From positions 1 to 10,103 of the forward strand of contig CAMJRV010000055.1 of NCBI GenBank assembly GCA_946408315.1: 10,103 nucleotides of DNA. The letters run 5' to 3'. The first letter of the stretch is position 1; each line of letters starts with the position of its first letter. The position numbers were made by a program, and so were the translations under genes. This document shows, piece after piece, positions 6,320 to 10,103 of this stretch. The notes under the pieces were generated by a model that saw only the letters and a list, made by a program, of their open reading frames with translations, searched no databases and was not told where the DNA came from. Source of the stretch: an uncultured Bacillota bacterium. Its GTDB lineage: Bacteria > Bacillota > Clostridia > Peptostreptococcales > Anaerovoracaceae.

Positions 6320-6925
6320 TTATGCTTTCACGTCAAGATTCGGTTTGCCGTCAAAGATATGATTGATCTCCTCCGGCTTCACGTAATTCGGATCGGCGCT
6401 TGGCGGAATATAGATCGGACCGCCGACGTACTTGATGATCACCTTTGGACGTTCCACCACCTTCAACTCTAGGTCTGGAGGAAGAAAACTTGTATCGAGA
6501 TTATCCGCACTCGGAAGGCCCCCTGCCAGCCGACTCATATCAAAATGAATCTGAAGGTTATCAAAGCCGTAATCAGTAGATTTCGGTGATAATTGCGGCA
6601 TTAAGCCCATGATATTGTCGATGTCTCTGCCGACCTTCTCAAACTGAAAGGTTCCCTTCTCATACTTCCCCACCTGGATGTTCATGCTGAGATTTCCGTC
6701 GTCGGAATATTCAGCGGTGGCGGTATAGGAAAGATTGTGCCAGTCGGCAGAAGGACTCGGCTGGAAGCTGTCCATCGGAATGCCGATGGGATTGCTCTGG
6801 ATCGTCATCCGGTTATCCTGCTGGGATATACGCAGGCTGGCGGATTGAGACGACGTATGGGTTGTTTTCTTTTCAACGTATTCGATTGAAATTGGCACCG
6901 TTTCAATTGTAATAAGCGGTTTCAT
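6320..6925 (-). CDS. DUF6470 (YviE-like) flagellar-operon protein of unknown function
   Basis: A 201-residue soluble protein with no signal peptide, membrane segment or cysteine. It opens with a beta-strand-like LITIETVPISIEY (4-16), has a Gln/Ser-rich early part, and ends in VVERPKVIIKYVGGPIYIPP (156-175), a short beta-strand-rich region typical of DUF6470. The call rests mainly on position: it lies exactly where yviE lies in B. subtilis, between flgL and fliW. No biochemical role is established to my knowledge; an accessory role in filament or junction assembly or in FliW control is a guess. GGGAGGTG at 6931-6938 fixes the start. It ends 11 nt before the fliW start, so the two are surely co-transcribed. 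Confidence 0.75.
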   Translation of the reverse strand: MKPLITIETVPISIEYVEKKTTHTSSQSASLRISQQDNRMTIQSNPIGIPMDSFQPSPSADWHNLSYTATAEYSDDGNLSMNIQVGKYEKGTFQFEKVGRDIDNIMGLMPQLSPKSTDYGFDNLQIHFDMSRLAGGLPSADNLDTSFLPPDLELKVVERPKVIIKYVGGPIYIPPSADPNYVKPEEINHIFDGKPNLDVKA

Positions 6926-6962
6926 GAAAGCACCTCCCGCATGGAATGTTATTTTATCTCAG

Positions 6963-6979
6963 GCCGCGCAAGCTGCGGC
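6963..6979 (-). other. Small GC hairpin in the flgL-DUF6470 gap
   Basis: A 5-bp inverted repeat, GCCGC and GCGGC around a 7-nt loop, lies in the 60-nt gap after flgL, the widest gap between flgK and csrA. No U run follows on the - strand, so it is not a convincing terminator. It could be an mRNA stability or processing element, or chance. Confidence 0.3.
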
Positions 6980-6985
6980 TCAGAA

Positions 6986-8011
6986 TCATTTCATATAGTT
7001 GAAGATGGAAGGCGGTATGATCTGGGCTCCCATCTGCAGCGCCGCGTTGTAGGCGACCTGCTGGCTTTTGAAATCAATGATCGCTCTTGCCGGGTCCACA
7101 AATTCCACATTGTCCTGTCTCTCTTCCAGATCACCGGTTCGGGTCTCGTACCGATCCGTCATAAAATCCAGATAGGAAGTTTTTGCTCCGATCTCGGTGA
7201 GGTTGAACACCACATTCATAGACTTGTCGCGGAAAGCTCCGTACAGTTCGTCCACCGACTCATATGTGTAAGAGGGTGACTCCAGTTCATCCGCCATCTT
7301 GCCGATCAAATCGTACAGATTGGAGGAGATGGTCGTGTTGATGGGCAATGTCATCGTTCCGCTGCCGGTGATATTGATCCCCGGAATCGTATAATGGAAG
7401 ACAGAGTCGGGATCGACAGTGCTGTTGGCAGGGTTCGGAGGGATTGCGGGAATCGTGCGAAGACCTAAACCAATATCCACATACATGGACTCGCCGGAGA
7501 GATGGTCAGCATCCGTGGAAGTAAGGCCGCTCAAGAGCTGGCCGTTATACATCAACTGTCCGGAAGCATCTACCGTAAACGGCTTCGTCTGGGTGTTGGC
7601 GCCGCCGAAATAGTAGCCGTCTGTGGAGTTGCTGTTCAGAGCCTGAAGCAATGACTCCTGAATAGACCGAAGCTCCGTCGCCGCTATTTTCCTTTCATCG
7701 GCGCTGGCCGAAGCGGTATTTGCCTGCAAGATTCTGTCCTTTACGCTCTTCATCAGTTCTTCTATATGAGTCAAAGAAGATTCCGCGTTGGTGAGGGACG
7801 ACTGGGCATGCTGAATATTGGCCTGATAGCCCTCGGTCTGTGTCATCTCTTTTCTGATCTGATAAGCCTTGATGGCCGCCGCGGTATTCTCGGAGGACCG
7901 GGAAAAGGCTCTGCCGGTCGTCATCTGGCTATACAGCTTGTCGAGACCGGTAGAAAGGGTGTTGACAGACCGGAGATATTTTGTTGTGATCATGCTGTTT
8001 GTGATACGCAT
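6986..8011 (-). CDS. flgL: FlgL, hook-filament junction protein (HAP3)
   Basis: A 341-residue flagellin-like protein. The N-terminus MRITNSMITTKYLRSVNTLS and the coiled segment after it (about 20-110) correspond to the D0/D1 helices. The C-terminus (about 304-341), with DFKSQQVAYNAALQMG and ending SIFNYMK, is characteristic of FlgL. FlgL assembles after FlgK and adapts the junction to the flagellin filament. Its start is set by AAAGGA at 8021-8026, next to the flgK stop, with a 16-nt gap between the genes. Where many FlgL proteins read SDDP near residue 40 this one reads SSENTA, a local departure from the usual N-terminal loop. The export chaperone, FlgN, is encoded upstream in the same operon. 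Confidence 0.95.
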   Translation of the reverse strand: MRITNSMITTKYLRSVNTLSTGLDKLYSQMTTGRAFSRSSENTAAAIKAYQIRKEMTQTEGYQANIQHAQSSLTNAESSLTHIEELMKSVKDRILQANTASASADERKIAATELRSIQESLLQALNSNSTDGYYFGGANTQTKPFTVDASGQLMYNGQLLSGLTSTDADHLSGESMYVDIGLGLRTIPAIPPNPANSTVDPDSVFHYTIPGINITGSGTMTLPINTTISSNLYDLIGKMADELESPSYTYESVDELYGAFRDKSMNVVFNLTEIGAKTSYLDFMTDRYETRTGDLEERQDNVEFVDPARAIIDFKSQQVAYNAALQMGAQIIPPSIFNYMK

Positions 8012-8027
8012 CTTGGTTCATCCTTTC

Positions 8028-9611
8028 TTAACGGCCCACCAGGCCCATTTCATTGATGATCTTATCCACAGCCTCATCCAGAACGTTGAAATATCTTGCG
8101 GCCGCGTTATAGGATTTCTGGAAGGCCATCAGGTTGACTCCCTCTTCGTCCAGGTTGACGCCGGACATGGATTCTCTGGAGACATAGAGATTGTTAAGCA
8201 CTGCATTGGAAGTGTCCGAGAATTTTGTATGCAGTTCGACATCCAGAGAAAGCTCTCCGATGAGTCCCGTCATGTATTGAACTGCTGTTCCTGCGAACAT
8301 CTTCGATGAGCTGGTGTCCCCGTTCCGGTAGAAATCAATGCTGCCCTCCAGGGCGTTGATCATTCTCATGACATTTTCCGGTTTGTCGTTGTATGCGGCC
8401 GTCGTTGTCGTATCGATATACTGAGGATCCTTCGCCCAGGCGGCGGAGATTCGGATATTCGCCGCAGTGATATCTCCCGGTCCAAAATCGCCGCTGCCGT
8501 TGGTAAACAAAGGCTTAACCGGAAGGGCGGGATTGGAATGATCCACGTTCAGATTATTTAAGACCCTCGCGAAGTTTGAAGCGAAGGTATCCATGGCATG
8601 GGTATAATATAAGGTGCCCCGGAAAGGGTTTTCCCCGGTACTCGTATCCGCATACGTTCCGTCGCCGTTGATCAGATCGAGATAGCCTTTGATCGCCCCG
8701 CCGGTGAAGGAAGATGTAATATTGCCGTAATAGCCGCCGAAGCTGCTATTGATTTCGATTTCCATCTGATTGGTGGTCTGGTTCATGGAAGCGGTCAGCG
8801 TGTTGTACAGTCCGTTGCGCACAACGCCCACCGACTGTTTCGACGTCGGGTCATAGATTGAGATTTCCAGATTCTCGATGGTCAGGTCTTCGGATATTTT
8901 CTCGGGTGTCGTCGAGACTTTGATGTTGGCGATCCCCGAAAGCTTGTCGATCAGGGCGTTTCTTTGATCGTACAGTTCGTTGGGCGTATTGCCGTGGGTC
9001 AGTTCTTCTCTGATCTGCGTATTCAGGTTCGCGATGTTTTTTACGATTGTATTAAAATCCGTGTCGACTACGACCTTGGTCAGATCGTGGATCTGCTGAT
9101 CCCGTACTCCATTGATCTCAGCCGCATAGGTGTTCAGGATTGTGGTGATCTTATCGGCGGCCGTCCTTGCCACGAGGGCGAGGTCCTTGCCGGTAGGCCC
9201 TGTAGACAAGGTCTGAAGCTGCTTGATAAAGTTTGAGATCTCGTTTTGAAGCCTCGGATTCTCCGCTTCGTCAATGACGTTTTCCAAATCAGACAGTCCT
9301 GCAAGCAACGTGTCGTATTGGCTGCTTTCCGCAGCCTGAGTCCGAAACCGGGCGTCCAGGAAAGGGTCTCTGATCTGGCTGATGCCGTTGACCGATACGC
9401 CCAGTCCGGTGGATACGTTTGCCAGGGCGTACTTCTGGGTGTAGCCGCTGTTGGAGATCGAGGTCAGATCTGCTCTCTGTCTCGTATATTTCATGGAACC
9501 GTCCTTGTTGGCGTCTGCATGCGCGATATTATTGCCGGTTACGTCAATGCTCGCCTGACTTGCGGCCAATGCCCGGCTTGCTGTCTGAAATGCTAAAAAA
9601 GTTGGTCTCAT
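8028..9611 (-). CDS. flgK: FlgK, hook-filament junction protein (HAP1)
   Basis: A 527-residue protein, within the family range. I chose ATG 9611 over the in-frame ATG at 9626 because a GGGGG run (9620-9624) sits 8 nt before it, nothing resembling a ribosome binding site precedes 9626, and homologues begin M-x-x-TF as here (MRPTFLAFQTASRALAASQA). The rod/hook-type motif VTGNNIAHA (24-32) follows, then YTRQ (42-45). The C-terminus (482-527), with SGVNLDEEGVNLMAFQKSYN and VDKIINEMG, is the canonical D0 helix. FlgK is the first junction protein on the hook. A few extra residues (ADANKDGSMK) separate NNIA from YTRQ, where homologues usually have a short NTPG-type turn. The middle is the variable domain. 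Confidence 0.96.
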   Translation of the reverse strand: MRPTFLAFQTASRALAASQASIDVTGNNIAHADANKDGSMKYTRQRADLTSISNSGYTQKYALANVSTGLGVSVNGISQIRDPFLDARFRTQAAESSQYDTLLAGLSDLENVIDEAENPRLQNEISNFIKQLQTLSTGPTGKDLALVARTAADKITTILNTYAAEINGVRDQQIHDLTKVVVDTDFNTIVKNIANLNTQIREELTHGNTPNELYDQRNALIDKLSGIANIKVSTTPEKISEDLTIENLEISIYDPTSKQSVGVVRNGLYNTLTASMNQTTNQMEIEINSSFGGYYGNITSSFTGGAIKGYLDLINGDGTYADTSTGENPFRGTLYYTHAMDTFASNFARVLNNLNVDHSNPALPVKPLFTNGSGDFGPGDITAANIRISAAWAKDPQYIDTTTTAAYNDKPENVMRMINALEGSIDFYRNGDTSSSKMFAGTAVQYMTGLIGELSLDVELHTKFSDTSNAVLNNLYVSRESMSGVNLDEEGVNLMAFQKSYNAAARYFNVLDEAVDKIINEMGLVGR

Positions 9612-9660
9612 AATCTTTTCCCCCATTTATTTGATCTCGTGATCGGAGATACCGGTAATT

Positions 9661-10103
9661 CTATATCTTTTTCTCGAAGGCTTTCGGAAGCAGTGTTCCG
9701 TGTACCTCCGCAGCGTTCTGGTTGTAGGTGGTGTTGTCCTTCTTCAGGTCCTGGCCGGAGAGGGCCTTATCTATCGTGTAGAGCTTGCTTTGAAGGAGTA
9801 CGCGGCATTTTTCCTTGTAATAGTTTACTTCCGTCATGGTCAGGTCAAACTCTCCGAGCAAATCGAAAAACCGGAACCGCTCCGCTTCCGGCAATTGCTG
9901 CGCCATTTCTGACAGACTTTCGGCCTTAATGTTCAGCCTTGATAAATAGCTCGCGGTCTGCTGGTCAAAATTCTTCGTCTGAAGCAGAAGCGCCTGCTGT
10001 GACTTCAGACTTTGATCCAGGACTTCGATCTGATCCTGCGTAATGGCCTCCAGTTCTTCCTTCAGCACTGGAACCGCGTTTCGGTACAGCTTCAGGATGC
10101 CGG
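9661..10103 (-). CDS. flgN: FlgN-like export chaperone for FlgK/FlgL, N-terminus outside window
   Basis: An open frame entering from the window edge, with 146 residues visible. A GTG at 10066-10068 could serve as a start, but the frame stays open upstream (GILKLYRNAVP precedes it) with no clear ribosome binding site, so the true start is probably outside. The protein is almost wholly helical and rich in Leu, Gln, Glu and Lys (EELEAITQDQIEVLDQSL, then SQQALLLQTKNFDQQ), like FlgN, which is a coiled-coil chaperone of about 140-160 residues. FlgN binds the C-terminal helices of FlgK and FlgL and delivers them to the export gate. Sequence conservation in this family is low, so the call rests on composition, length and position directly upstream of flgK. 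Confidence 0.8.
   Translation of the reverse strand, partial: GILKLYRNAVPVLKEELEAITQDQIEVLDQSLKSQQALLLQTKNFDQQTASYLSRLNIKAESLSEMAQQLPEAERFRFFDLLGEFDLTMTEVNYYKEKCRVLLQSKLYTIDKALSGQDLKKDNTTYNQNAAEVHGTLLPKAFEKKI

Noticed and set aside
9612..9626. ATG at 9626 as the flgK start
   Set aside because: No ribosome binding site precedes it, and the G run used by ATG 9611 lies inside the extra codons.
9632..9648. Small inverted repeat ATCTC/GAGAT in the flgN-flgK gap
   Set aside because: Only 5 weak base pairs and no U run; consistent with chance.

Overview
The window looks like a chromosomal piece from a motile Gram-positive anaerobe, most likely of the Clostridia. The evidence is a Bacillus/Clostridium-type late flagellar gene order, a short Firmicute-style flagellin, strong AGGAGG-type ribosome binding sites, and a FliW-CsrA pair next to flagellin. 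No species is claimed. It holds two converging gene blocks separated by a shared hairpin terminator near 4415-4440.

Left block (1-4398, + strand): a tightly packed operon that looks like flagellin-glycan (nonulosonic acid) biosynthesis. In order: the C-terminal part of a CMP-sugar synthetase (NeuA/LegF/PtmB type, cut by the window edge), two consecutive Gfo/Idh/MocA NAD(P)-dependent oxidoreductases, a radical SAM protein with extra C-terminal cysteines (SPASM/twitch-like), and a nucleotide-sugar 4,6-dehydratase closely resembling Campylobacter LegB. Gene gaps run from an 8-nt overlap to 31 nt. The CMP-sugar synthetase and LegB together point to a legionaminic-acid-like sugar. The oxidoreductases and the radical SAM protein have no assigned step.

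Right block (4474-10103, - strand): the late flagellar operon, transcribed from right to left: flgN (its start lies outside the window), flgK, flgL, a DUF6470/YviE-like gene, fliW, csrA, then flagellin (hag). The order matches the B. subtilis flgN-flgK-flgL-yviE-fliW-csrA-hag region as I know it. FlgK and FlgL form the hook-filament junction, FlgN is their export chaperone, and flagellin builds the filament.

The regulatory circuit can be read from the sequence. A perfect sigma-D/sigma-28 promoter (TAAA-N15-GCCGATAT) lies in the csrA-hag gap. It gives a leader of about 110 nt that contains a perfect 6-bp hairpin with an AGGA loop, and 21 nt further on an AAGGAGGA Shine-Dalgarno. This is the layout of the two CsrA sites in the B. 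subtilis hag leader, where CsrA blocks flagellin translation and FliW relieves the block. The repressor, antagonist, target RNA and the sugar genes that probably decorate the flagellin all sit together here.

The least explained items are the radical SAM enzyme in the sugar operon, the paired oxidoreductases, three 8-nt homopolymer tracts confined to the sugar genes, and the conserved but uncharacterised DUF6470 gene. I saw no mobile elements, CRISPR arrays, tRNA or rRNA genes.
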